Shown here: piece by piece, positions 1 to 7,990 of the stretch
Layout of the letters: each line of letters starts with the position of its first letter
Position numbering within the stretch: position 1 is the stretch's first letter
Source of the DNA: Acidobacteriota bacterium
Lineage (GTDB): Bacteria; Acidobacteriota; Blastocatellia; Chloracidobacteriales; JADJPF01
Reading direction: 5' to 3'
Assembly (NCBI GenBank): GCA_016213785.1
Contig: JACQZQ010000053.1
Span: 124,001-188,000 of the forward strand
DNA length: 64,000 bases
The notes under the pieces: generated by a model
Seen by the model: only the letters and a program-made list of their open reading frames with translations
Databases searched by the model: none
Told to the model about the DNA's origin: nothing
Translations under genes and position numbers: made by a program

Positions 1-359
1 CAAATTTTGGTTCAAGGATTTTTTATCTTACTTCAAAAGATGCAGGAGCAAGTTTTTCTGCTCTTAAAAGCTTTGAACCTGTTGGAGGAAACGACTTTAG
101 CCCTATTGTACTCCAAGACCTAAGAGGAGAATTGTCTATTATTTGGCAAGGTGTAAATAAAGGGGTATTAGATACTTTTTATAGCGTTTCACCTGATAGA
201 GGACAAAATTTTCCTACTCCTATTAACTTAAATAGTAATGCTGGTATTTCGATTTTTGCAGATTTATCTTTTGATAAAGACGGTAGAATACAACTTCTTT
301 CACAAGATAATACTGGAGGAAGCTTTGATATTTTCCGTACTAAACTAGGTGCAGATTAA
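1..359 (+). CDS. C-terminal fragment of an Asp-box (BNR-like) exported protein
   Basis: The reading frame is open from the left edge (first full codon at base 3) to the TAA at 357-359, so this is the last 118 or so residues of a longer protein. Two Asp-box-like motifs are visible, TSKDAGASF and SPDRGQNF, matching the S-x-D-x-G-x-x-F pattern of beta-propeller (BNR/sialidase-fold) repeats. Such repeats are typical of secreted or surface proteins, but they do not define an enzyme activity. A TTG near 132 could be read as a start, but it lies inside a continuous repeat region and has no convincing Shine-Dalgarno sequence, so I treat the gene as truncated by the window. The ligand or substrate is unknown. 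Confidence 0.6.
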   Translation, partial: NFGSRIFYLTSKDAGASFSALKSFEPVGGNDFSPIVLQDLRGELSIIWQGVNKGVLDTFYSVSPDRGQNFPTPINLNSNAGISIFADLSFDKDGRIQLLSQDNTGGSFDIFRTKLGAD

Positions 360-369
360 TAAATTTTTT

Positions 370-1152
370 ATGTTAAAAGTGATGACTTTTAATATTCTTG
401 TTGGAGGGGGCGAGCAAGAAAGATTTGAATTAATCCTTGATGTTATTTCTAAAGCTTGCCCCGATTTGCTTATCTTGCAAGAATGTATAAATTGGGAAAA
501 TTCTAAAAGATTAAATCAAGTTTCTGAGATAATGAACGCCAAGTTTTCTTACTTAGGCTTAGCTCGCCCTAGAGGAACAGGAAATTGTTATAATGTAGCT
601 ATCTCTAGCACTTTGCCTAAAGAAGAATTTACAAGTGTTAAGACTTATAATAATGCTGCTTTTCTTGGGCATTGTATTGTTGAACTTAATTTAGCTAATG
701 GCTTAAAAGTTTTTGGTACTCACTTTGATTCCCACAGTGAGAATTTGCGTTTTGTTGAAGCTCGTTATTTAAGGTCTTTAATAAATAATTTTGATAATGG
801 CTACTACTTATTAGCAGGGGACTTAAACGCTCTTTCATCTAGAGATCCTTATCCTAAAAACTTTGCTGAACTTGTTAAACAAAGTGGAAATGATAAGTAT
901 CATTTTCCACCGCGTTTTGAAGTAATACAGGAAATAGAATCTTTTGGTTGGGTAGATATGCTTTACTATATTCCAACTAAAAAACGGGACTGGATAACTG
1001 CACCTAGAATGCGTGGAGGGGTAAAAATTGACTATAGAACAGACTATATTTTTTCTTCTCCTAGATTAGCTGAAAAAGCTGAAAAAGTAGAAATTATTAA
1101 TTGTGGGAATGCTTCAGATCATTTCCCAGTAATAGCAACATTTAACATCTAA
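370..1152 (+). CDS. Endonuclease/exonuclease/phosphatase (EEP) family protein
   Basis: This is a 260-residue metal-dependent phosphoesterase of the EEP fold, which includes DNase I, exonuclease III and sphingomyelinase-like enzymes. The expected motifs occur in order: MTFNIL at the N-terminus, LILQEC with the metal-binding Glu, GTHFDSH, AGDLNALS (the GD-x-N motif), DYIF, and SDHFPV with the terminal catalytic Asp-His. There is no signal peptide, so it is probably cytoplasmic. An upstream in-frame GTG at 349 would overlap the previous gene; the ATG at 370 (or 382) places the protein start just before the conserved first strand and is preferred. The substrate (nucleic acid, phosphoinositide or other) cannot be told from the sequence. 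Confidence 0.8.
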   Translation: MLKVMTFNILVGGGEQERFELILDVISKACPDLLILQECINWENSKRLNQVSEIMNAKFSYLGLARPRGTGNCYNVAISSTLPKEEFTSVKTYNNAAFLGHCIVELNLANGLKVFGTHFDSHSENLRFVEARYLRSLINNFDNGYYLLAGDLNALSSRDPYPKNFAELVKQSGNDKYHFPPRFEVIQEIESFGWVDMLYYIPTKKRDWITAPRMRGGVKIDYRTDYIFSSPRLAEKAEKVEIINCGNASDHFPVIATFNI

Positions 1153-1182
1153 TAAATCTATAGCTTAAAAGGAATAAAAAAG

Positions 1183-1560
1183 ATGAGTAAACAATATAAT
1201 TATAATCAACATATGAATATAAAATATAACCACTTAGAAGTAATAGATGTCCCACAAATTGTAGAAGAAAATAAAGAAAAATGGTTTAACCAAACTCTAA
1301 CAAAAATAAATGATAGTGTAGCAAGAATAGGTATAGTTGAAGGAGATTATCATTGGCATAAACATGATGATGACGATGAATTCTTTTTTGTGCTAAGTGG
1401 CAAACTTTATATAGATATAGAGGGTCGGACTATAGAGTTAAACCCTAATCAAGGTGTAACAATTCCAAAAGGGGTAATGCATCGGCCTAGAGCCTTAGAA
1501 AAAACAGTGATGCTTATGGTAGAAACAAGCTCTATTGATCCAATAGGAAACTTAAGTTAA
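1183..1560 (+). CDS. Small cupin-domain protein
   Basis: This is a 125-residue single-domain cupin (cupin_2 type). Cupin motif 1 is visible as HWHKHDDDDEFFFVLSG, with two His and a Glu as likely metal ligands. Motif 2 is PKGVMHRP, with the third His. Such small cupins may be metal-dependent enzymes, isomerases or simple ligand binders, and no specific activity can be assigned. The start at 1183 follows AAAGGAATAAAAAAG at a workable spacing; an internal ATG at 1213 is an alternative. The gene follows the EEP gene by about 30 bases in the same direction, so they may be co-transcribed, and it ends just before a strong hairpin. Confidence 0.8.
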   Translation: MSKQYNYNQHMNIKYNHLEVIDVPQIVEENKEKWFNQTLTKINDSVARIGIVEGDYHWHKHDDDDEFFFVLSGKLYIDIEGRTIELNPNQGVTIPKGVMHRPRALEKTVMLMVETSSIDPIGNLS

Positions 1561-1589
1561 AGACAAAGGTTTTATTTATCTTTATATTA

Positions 1590-1626
1590 AAAAGCAGTCC
1601 AGAAGGTACTCTTCTAGACTGCTTTT
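1590..1626. terminator. Bidirectional terminator hairpin
   Basis: AAAAGCAGTC at the left pairs with GACTGCTTTT at the right, and the inner AGAAG/CTTCT extends the stem. The A-rich and T-rich flanks make it work in both directions. It sits between the convergent cupin and GAF-domain genes and overlaps the last codon of the latter. Confidence 0.8.
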
Positions 1627-2458
1627 AGGTTTTACTCATCATTAAAGAAAGATTATCTATAGAAATATAATGATTTATATCATCTCCAACTTTTGTAAAT
1701 ATCATTGAAGTAACAATGGCTGAGGCGGCATGTTCTGCCATAAGGCTAAATAATTCAAAGTCTGTTTGGGAAAAAGTTGGTTTATGTGCTAGTAAATGAT
1801 AGATAACAATTACACCAACAACTCGCCCAAAAGCCTTTAATGGAATGCAGGCTATTGGGTCTTGAGAGTTATTATCAGCCATTGATATATAAATTTCCCC
1901 ACTTTGAGCCGCTTTACTTATTACATTTTGTCCTAAAGAAAAAGTTTTTTGTTGGTTTAGAGGCTCTCCTTCGCCAGCTATCATTTGGAATTGTTTGGCT
2001 TGCTCATCTAACCAAAGGATAATAAAAGATTCCGATCCAACAAGATTAATAATTATCTCTTTAATAATTTCTATTACTTCATTAAATTGTAGTGTAGAGT
2101 GCAAGCGGGAAATTGTTACGTAAAGATTAGCTAAAGTCTCATTTTGTTCTTCTAATTCTAGATAGCGGGTATAGTAATCATGAGATTCTGTATCAGCTTT
2201 AGAGATTTCTTGTTTTATATTTTCAAGTTCTTTTTGTAAACGATTATTTTCTTTTATTGTATACTCAAAACGTTCTTCTAAAGAACCCATCATATCTTCT
2301 GGTTTAGGTCGTTCTACAGGGCTTTCTTCGCTATCGACTTTCTTTAACCAGGCAACCATTAAACGAAGACGCTCATTTTCTTTTAAGAGTTTTTGAGTAA
2401 AGACCTTTGTTTCCTCTAATACTTTAATAATTAATTCTTGTTTACTTTTATCAGCCAT
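1625..2458 (-). CDS. Coiled-coil plus GAF domain protein
   Basis: This 277-residue soluble protein has a long N-terminal Glu/Lys-rich coiled coil (about residues 1-115, with heptad-like stretches such as ENNRLQKELENIKQE). A GAF domain follows at about 110-250, ending in the typical FSQTDFELFSLMAEHAASAI helix. GAF domains bind small ligands or mediate dimerisation in signalling. There is no output domain (kinase, cyclase or HTH), so it probably acts as a sensor or adaptor working with a partner. It is downstream of, and co-directional with, a PATAN/J-domain gene (109-base gap), which suggests a functional link to that signalling family. A TATAAT-like element lies in its upstream gap, but I could not find a matching -35 box. 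Confidence 0.7.
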   Translation of the reverse strand: MADKSKQELIIKVLEETKVFTQKLLKENERLRLMVAWLKKVDSEESPVERPKPEDMMGSLEERFEYTIKENNRLQKELENIKQEISKADTESHDYYTRYLELEEQNETLANLYVTISRLHSTLQFNEVIEIIKEIIINLVGSESFIILWLDEQAKQFQMIAGEGEPLNQQKTFSLGQNVISKAAQSGEIYISMADNNSQDPIACIPLKAFGRVVGVIVIYHLLAHKPTFSQTDFELFSLMAEHAASAIVTSMIFTKVGDDINHYISIDNLSLMMSKT

Positions 2459-2567
2459 GTTTTTCCTTATAGGGCAAGTTTTTCGGCATTATAGCAAAAG
2501 CTATTAATCTTATGCGAGAAAAATTGTTTAATAGTATTAATTTTTATTTTTTAATACAATTTTTTCC

Positions 2568-4559
2568 TTATAGCTCAGATGCTTTATTCATAAAGTTTTG
2601 AGCTTCATTAGGTGGACAATACCTAGCAAGTTCTTGAATGAAAGAGCCATAAAACTGATTTGGCTCAAAATCTTGTATTACTCTAGCTTGTTCAGCATGT
2701 TTTATTGCGCTAACAACAGAAAGAAAAACTTCATTTACTGAGCGTCCTGTAAAACCTACTTTTTGTCTTGCCCAAGAAACAATAGCTTCAATTAAGTTTG
2801 TTCTCTCTATATAAATAGGCGGTCTAGTCTTAAATAACGAAGTAAGAGAATCAGCAACAACTAAGGGGGCTTTTCTATCTTCTAGATATTCAAATAAATC
2901 ATTAAGTGCACTTTCAAGATCAATTTTTCCTACTCGTGCTGCTATTGTTCCTTTTATTGAGGGTTTAGGCAGAGAGCTATTTTGATAGGCAAAGCCATCA
3001 TTTGCCCAGCTATTAGAGGGTTGGTTACTTGGTGGTGTAAATGATGGTTGTAGATAATTAGATGGCGGTGTAAATGACGGTTGTAAATAACTTGGAGGTG
3101 TAGGGCTTAGGTTTGGATTTGAATAACTACTAGAAGGCTTTGGAGCTTGATAAGTTTGTGAAGGAACTTGATATTCTGAAGCCCCTTGTGAAGGAATTTG
3201 GTAGGGTGAGGATTGCCCTGATTGATAAGATGAGGCTTGGGAAGACGCTTGCCCAGGTGATGATTGATAGGGGGGCGACTGATAGCCTTGTGGTCTAGGT
3301 ATTATAGAAGAAGCATCTGTTGAGACTCTTCTAGGTTGAGCTAAATTAGCAGAACTATTTGTTAAAGGCATTTGTGGTCTAGCTAGACTAGCAGAACTAT
3401 TTGTTAAACTAATAGCTTGGGCAAGACCTGCTCCTGGTAATTCTGTTTGTAGCTTGTTATAGAGTTTTGTCAAATTGGCAAAAATATAATCTATGTCTTC
3501 TCTTATTTGTCTAGGTGCTTGAATAAATTTATCAGGGTGAAACTTTGTAGCTAGTCTATAGTAGGCATTTTGTACTTCTTCTTGGCTAGGATCGGGACTA
3601 AGACCAAAAATTACCCTAGCATCTTGAGTTGATACACGGTCTTTAATTAGTGAAATATCACGTTTTACTCTTTCTAAATCAAGCGGAGCGGGTGTTTGAA
3701 CTTGTATGGGTGGTGCAACTGTTTCAGCTATAAGCTCTGCTGGTAGAGGCACTTGTTCAGTGTTTTTAACTGTGTACTCAGCAGGCAAAGCGCTTGCAGC
3801 TTGCTGTTGTAAAGCTTGAGGAGCAACCATTTTTCCCGTCGTTGCTGATAGTTCTGCGCTCTCTCCTTGCCTTAAAAGCCCTATTGAAAGTAGTCCATAA
3901 AGGGCTTTTAGGGTTTTTTGTGGTGTTTCGTGTATAGAAATTAAAACTTTAATTATATCTGTAGGCTGTTTAACTAGCTCTAAAATCCTTTGTTCAACAG
4001 GCTTAAGCACAATTGATTGAAGCCTTAGCAAAGGAATATTTGTAGGTACAAGTAAGCGATTAAGATCGCCTAATCCACGTCTAATAACATCATAATCTTC
4101 AACTCTCCTTACACCCTCTAAAATTACTGTTGCTGTAGAAAGTCTTAATTTTAAGTCTTCAGGAGCAAGATAATTATCACCTTCAGCAAATTCATAAGCT
4201 CCAACAGTCCAACTAAAGAGCGAGTAAATAATGTCTATTATCTGAAAATTAACAAAACTAATTAATTCACGTGGGTCAAGTGCGCCTTGTTCTACTAGAA
4301 AATTGCCTAAGTGTTGTCCTGGCGTTAAAGCTCCTAGTACTACAGTAAGCTGTTCACGTGTAAGCTTACTATGACGAACTAAAGTTTCTCCTATACGATC
4401 CTCGTTACGATTACTTGAGGCAAAAACAATTTGTCCTAACTCAAAAAATACTTGTTTACGAACATCTCCTTGAGTAAGAATAAGGGTTCCTGTGCGACGT
4501 TCTGTGTAAATAGTACGTAATAAGTCTGGTAAGCAAGCTGTTGTTAAAGTACCTCGCAT
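2568..4559 (-). CDS. DUF4388 (PATAN) and J-domain protein with long disordered linker
   Basis: This is a 663-residue protein. The N-terminal 100 or so residues form a DUF4388/PATAN domain (GTLILTQGDVRKQVFFELGQIVFASSN), followed by the helical region usual in this family (to about 250). A J-like domain at about 308-370 has an intact HPD tripeptide in ATKFHPDKF. Residues from about 385 to 545 are Ser/Pro/Gln/Tyr-rich and repetitive, clearly disordered. A helical C-terminal domain of about 110 residues follows, which I do not recognise. PATAN domains act as interaction modules in bacterial signalling, while HPD suggests contact with a DnaK chaperone; the combined role is inference. It is the simplest relative in this window of the larger PATAN-J-TPR proteins at 18.5-35.9 kb. 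Confidence 0.75.
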   Translation of the reverse strand: MRGTLTTACLPDLLRTIYTERRTGTLILTQGDVRKQVFFELGQIVFASSNRNEDRIGETLVRHSKLTREQLTVVLGALTPGQHLGNFLVEQGALDPRELISFVNFQIIDIIYSLFSWTVGAYEFAEGDNYLAPEDLKLRLSTATVILEGVRRVEDYDVIRRGLGDLNRLLVPTNIPLLRLQSIVLKPVEQRILELVKQPTDIIKVLISIHETPQKTLKALYGLLSIGLLRQGESAELSATTGKMVAPQALQQQAASALPAEYTVKNTEQVPLPAELIAETVAPPIQVQTPAPLDLERVKRDISLIKDRVSTQDARVIFGLSPDPSQEEVQNAYYRLATKFHPDKFIQAPRQIREDIDYIFANLTKLYNKLQTELPGAGLAQAISLTNSSASLARPQMPLTNSSANLAQPRRVSTDASSIIPRPQGYQSPPYQSSPGQASSQASSYQSGQSSPYQIPSQGASEYQVPSQTYQAPKPSSSYSNPNLSPTPPSYLQPSFTPPSNYLQPSFTPPSNQPSNSWANDGFAYQNSSLPKPSIKGTIAARVGKIDLESALNDLFEYLEDRKAPLVVADSLTSLFKTRPPIYIERTNLIEAIVSWARQKVGFTGRSVNEVFLSVVSAIKHAEQARVIQDFEPNQFYGSFIQELARYCPPNEAQNFMNKASEL

Positions 4560-4792
4560 TATTTTCCTCTAAAAGTTAACTTGGTTTTTGCAAAGTATGG
4601 AAAAACAAATAATTATAGCATGTAAATTACCAAGCTAAAATTAATAGTTTCTTAATAGTTGGGTAGTTTTAGTAGAGACTTATTTAAAGAAAATTTAAGT
4701 TAAAATTGTTTTAAAAATTATTATAGATGTACTGTTTTTAATACTTTTTGATATTAAAACAAGAGCTTATTTTTTCTGTAGTATTTTTTCAG

Positions 4793-4832
4793 AAAAAATA
4801 GTTAATTCTTGTTTGAAATTAACTATTTTTTT
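4793..4832 (-). terminator. Terminator hairpin downstream of the zinc-ribbon gene
   Basis: AAATAGTTAATT pairs with AATTAACTATTT around a short loop, with A and T runs on both sides. On the minus strand it follows the stop of the gene at 4837 by only a few bases and ends in a U-rich tract. Confidence 0.65.
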
Positions 4833-4836
4833 ATAT

Positions 4837-5565
4837 CTATTTTGCTTTAGAATTTTCAAAAGCATCTTGTAGTTCTACCATTGCAGTAAGGATTTCTTTA
4901 TCTGCCTGTTCTAGTTGAGTTTGGCTTGCTCGGATTTGTTGGAAATTATAAGCTGCTAATCCATTAATATAGCCTTGAACCGATCCATTATATTTTACAA
5001 TCCCTGCACTTAAATTTTCATGCTGTTTTTCAAGCTGTGCAGGAGGTGCTATTGCCCTTAAAGAACGATTTAGAGCAACAAATCTATCAGAATGTTTTTT
5101 CATTTGTTCACGGAAATTATCAATAATTTGGCGTATGGCTTTAGGGTCTTTGGTTGAATTAACCATTTTTAGAAAGTCTTTTAAGTCTAAAATTGTAGCT
5201 GACATTTCGGCTCGAACATCTGATGATATAGGCTGGACTGTGTTTACATAGTTTTCTAAAACATCCGGTTTGATTTTAGTAATTGTTAAATTAGGTGTTG
5301 GGTTAGTAGTAGCACCCGTTGAACTAGTTGAGTTAGTTGAGTTAGTTGAGTTAATTGAATTTGGTACAGGGCTAGATTGAGTGCTTACATTACTAGGCGA
5401 TGAAGTAGTTTGAAAAAGTAATATAACTATAGTCCCTAAAGCTAAAACAGCAATTGTAACAGCGGCAATCAAAGTTTTTTGCATTGTTTTTTCAGAAGAA
5501 CATCTTTTGCATAAAGTATTAATATCTTTAGCAGGTTGACCACATTTAAGACAAGGATAGCTCAT
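4837..5565 (-). CDS. Zinc-ribbon, single-pass membrane protein of unknown function
   Basis: This is a 242-residue protein. The first 25 residues hold a four-Cys zinc ribbon (CLKC and CKRC). A hydrophobic helix at about 29-51 would place the rest outside the cytoplasm. A low-complexity Ser/Asn/Thr stretch follows (repeated NST), and then a helical domain of about 140 residues rich in Gln, Glu and Lys. The NST stretch is encoded by a 9-base tandem repeat near 5320-5352 and is likely to vary in copy number between strains. The start ATG at 5565 faces the divergent sirtuin gene. No specific function is recognisable; another zinc-ribbon membrane protein of similar layout is encoded at 17593. Confidence 0.6.
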   Translation of the reverse strand: MSYPCLKCGQPAKDINTLCKRCSSEKTMQKTLIAAVTIAVLALGTIVILLFQTTSSPSNVSTQSSPVPNSINSTNSTNSTSSTGATTNPTPNLTITKIKPDVLENYVNTVQPISSDVRAEMSATILDLKDFLKMVNSTKDPKAIRQIIDNFREQMKKHSDRFVALNRSLRAIAPPAQLEKQHENLSAGIVKYNGSVQGYINGLAAYNFQQIRASQTQLEQADKEILTAMVELQDAFENSKAK

Positions 5566-5702
5566 AAATAAATTTACAATTCCTTAGATTTTAGATAAAT
5601 AAGTAAAAAAGGTTGCACTATTTATAAAGATTGTGTCAAATATTGTAGAAAATTATCAATCATTTTAATTTCCCCAAAACACCAAATTTGATAGGAAAAC
5701 TT

Positions 5703-6482
5703 ATGAAAAGTGTAGAATATAGTAGTTTAGAACAAGCAGCCGAAATTTGGCGAGCAAGTAAAGTGGCTGTAGCCCTAACTGGAGCAGGTATTTCTGTTGC
5801 TAGTGGAATACCTGATTTTCGTAGCCCTAAAGGTCTTTGGTCAGAATTTGCCCCTATGGAATATGCAACACTAGATGCTTTTATCCAAGAGCCTAATAAA
5901 GTTTGGCAAATGTTTCTTGCTGTTAATAAACTTGCTAGAGAATGTCAGGCTAATACTGCTCATACATCCTTAGCAGAACTTGAAAAAGCAGATAAGCTTA
6001 AAGCTGTAATTACTCAAAATATTGATGGACTCCATCAATTAGCAGGAAGTAAAAATGTAATAGAAATGCATGGATGTGGAAGAATACTTGCCTGCCCTGA
6101 ATGTAACTACACAGAAGCATTGCCAGAAGCAGGGCTTCAAATAGAACCCGTTCCTTGTCCTCGTGCTAGAACAATACCAGGAAGCCATCGAACTCACCGC
6201 TACTTAAAGCCTAATGTAATTTTATTTGGCGAAGACTTAAAACGCGAAGTAATACAAGACATTATCCATTGGCAAAATAGTATGGATTTATTAATAATCA
6301 TTGGCACTTCAGCAGATGTTTATCCAGCTGCTGCTCTTCCTAATGCAGTAAAAGCTTTAGGTGCAAAAATTATTGAAATAAATGTTGAACCTACTAGGGT
6401 TTCTCGTACACTTTCACCTTGCTTTCTTCAAGGAAAAGCAGAAGAAATTCTACCTCCACTTCAAAAATTAGTTTTAGCTTAA
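5703..6482 (+). CDS. cobB: NAD-dependent protein deacylase, sirtuin family
   Basis: This 259-residue sirtuin removes acyl groups from protein lysines using NAD. It shows the Rossmann motif GAGISVASGIPDFRS, the TQNIDG motif, the catalytic His in EMHG, and FGE and GTSADVYPAA near the C-terminus. The zinc module is odd: the first Cys pair (CPEC) is present, but the second pair is reduced to one Cys (PVPCPRA), followed by a His-containing insertion before LKPNVILFGE. A longer frame begins at TTG 5688, but the AGGA at 5694-5697 is well spaced for the ATG at 5703. Histone-like or metabolic-enzyme targets cannot be predicted. The gene is alone and divergent from the zinc-ribbon gene. Confidence 0.9.
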   Translation: MKSVEYSSLEQAAEIWRASKVAVALTGAGISVASGIPDFRSPKGLWSEFAPMEYATLDAFIQEPNKVWQMFLAVNKLARECQANTAHTSLAELEKADKLKAVITQNIDGLHQLAGSKNVIEMHGCGRILACPECNYTEALPEAGLQIEPVPCPRARTIPGSHRTHRYLKPNVILFGEDLKREVIQDIIHWQNSMDLLIIIGTSADVYPAAALPNAVKALGAKIIEINVEPTRVSRTLSPCFLQGKAEEILPPLQKLVLA

Positions 6483-6558
6483 ATTTTTAATTTATTTAGT
6501 CTATAAAGTTAATAGTCTAGGATATTTATTAACTTTATAGATTAACTTGCTATTTTGT

Positions 6559-7677
6559 ATGGAAAATATTACTCACTCGCTCTTTGGTTTAGCGCTTTAT
6601 CGTAGCGGATTTGAACGCTATGTTCCAAACTCTATGATGCTTTGGATAATTGGGGCTAATCTTCCTGATATTGATATTATTGCTCAGCTTTTTGGAAAAA
6701 CTGCCTATCTAGACCACCATAGAGGTTTTACTCACTCAGTCCTAGGAATAATTATTCTTTCGCTAGTACTATCTACCTTTTATTTTTTTTTCCTACAAAG
6801 ACGATATTCTAGAAATAAATTAAAAGCCCCTCCAGAGAAAAATGGAAAAAGCTCTCCTCCAATTTGGTTAAGGCTCTTTTTAGCCTCACTACTTGCTGTG
6901 GGCACACATCCATTACTTGATGCTTTAAATAATTATGGTATTAGACCTTTTCAACCTCTAAACCAAAATTGGTTTTATGGAGATTTGGTTTTTATTGTTG
7001 ATCCTTGGATTTGGTTAATTCTTGGTGGGACAATTTTTCTTTCTAGTAACCGCTCAAAAAATTTAGCTTCTTTTTGGGTTGTAGTTACTATAATTGCTTG
7101 GCAAGTGATGTTTTTTTCAGGACGTGTTGCTAATTTAGCTTTAGCTATTTGGAGTACTGGAATTCTTTTAATAACCACTTTAAGACTAAAACTAAAAGAG
7201 ACTATTTTAATTAATAGATTTTCTTTTGTTAGAGGATCCTTAATATTACTTTGTTTTTATTTGGCAGGGCTTTTTTATTTTCAAGGTCAGGCTCTTGATA
7301 AAACAGGAAAATATCTAGAAAAAGAAATCTCTGACCCTATAAGAAAATTTTCTGTTTCTCCTACTGCGGCAAACCCTTTTGGATGGGAATATTTGGCTGA
7401 GAGTCAAAATTATTTTTATTATGGAAAGCTTAATTTAATTAATGGTAATTTTTCTAGCCCAAAAAAAATTTTTATTGATAGAAATAACCCTGTTTTAGAA
7501 CAAGCCTTAAAAACTAAAGAGGGTTTAGCTATGAAGAATTTTAGCCGCTATCTTATAGCTGAACTAGAACCTACTACTAATGGAACAAATGTAACTTTAT
7601 GTGATGGTCGCTATGTAAGAGATTTTCGAGGCTCTCACCCCGAATTTGCTTGTATTAAAGTTTTAGTGTCAAAATAA
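6559..7677 (+). CDS. YdjM-like membrane-bound metal-dependent hydrolase (DUF457 family)
   Basis: This is a 372-residue integral membrane protein. The N-terminus MENITHSLFG, then ANLPDID, DHHRGFTHSVLG and GTHPLLDALNNYG are the conserved His/Asp motifs of the YdjM/LexA-regulated hydrolase family (PF04307), which are thought to bind metal. Several hydrophobic helices fill about residues 55-220. A C-terminal soluble region of about 130 residues is probably extracytoplasmic. The TTG at 6547 opens a longer frame, but the ATG at 6559 gives the canonical family N-terminus. The physiological substrate is not known for this family. It is the last gene before the replication/partition module. Confidence 0.8.
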   Translation: MENITHSLFGLALYRSGFERYVPNSMMLWIIGANLPDIDIIAQLFGKTAYLDHHRGFTHSVLGIIILSLVLSTFYFFFLQRRYSRNKLKAPPEKNGKSSPPIWLRLFLASLLAVGTHPLLDALNNYGIRPFQPLNQNWFYGDLVFIVDPWIWLILGGTIFLSSNRSKNLASFWVVVTIIAWQVMFFSGRVANLALAIWSTGILLITTLRLKLKETILINRFSFVRGSLILLCFYLAGLFYFQGQALDKTGKYLEKEISDPIRKFSVSPTAANPFGWEYLAESQNYFYYGKLNLINGNFSSPKKIFIDRNNPVLEQALKTKEGLAMKNFSRYLIAELEPTTNGTNVTLCDGRYVRDFRGSHPEFACIKVLVSK

Positions 7678-7822
7678 AATTATTATTAATGGTAAAATTT
7701 TTTCTTATAAACTTCTGCGTTCCTTGTGAAACAAAATTATTCCAGATTTGTTTAATTTTTTATTCCGTTAAAAATATTTGACAATAATTTTAAAACCTAC
7801 CTCTAACTTTCTAAAATAATTT

Positions 7823-7985
7823 GATCAAAATGATCAGAATGATCTAAGAAAAACGATCAGCTTGATCATTTTCTTGATCGATGATCAAAATGATCAGAAT
7901 GATCAAATTTGATCATTCTGATCTAAATTAAGTCTATAATTATCTGATTTTATTAAATAACAGGGTGGTAACTTACTACTTGATC
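7823..7985. repeat. GATC cluster with 32-bp perfect palindrome downstream of parB (candidate centromere)
   Basis: The gap 7678-7990 holds no gene. It contains twelve GATC tetramers between 7823 and 7985, most spaced 9-12 bases apart. An 18-base direct repeat, AAAATGATCAGAATGATC, occurs at 7827-7844 and 7887-7904. From 7892 to 7923 there is a perfect 32-bp palindrome whose left half is GATCAGAATGATCAAA. It lies about 70 bases beyond the parB stop, where plasmid centromeres are often found. It could also fold as a transcript-ending hairpin. No canonical chromosomal parS (TGTTTCACGTGAAACA) is present in the module. Confidence 0.6.
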
Positions 7986-7990
7986 AAAAA

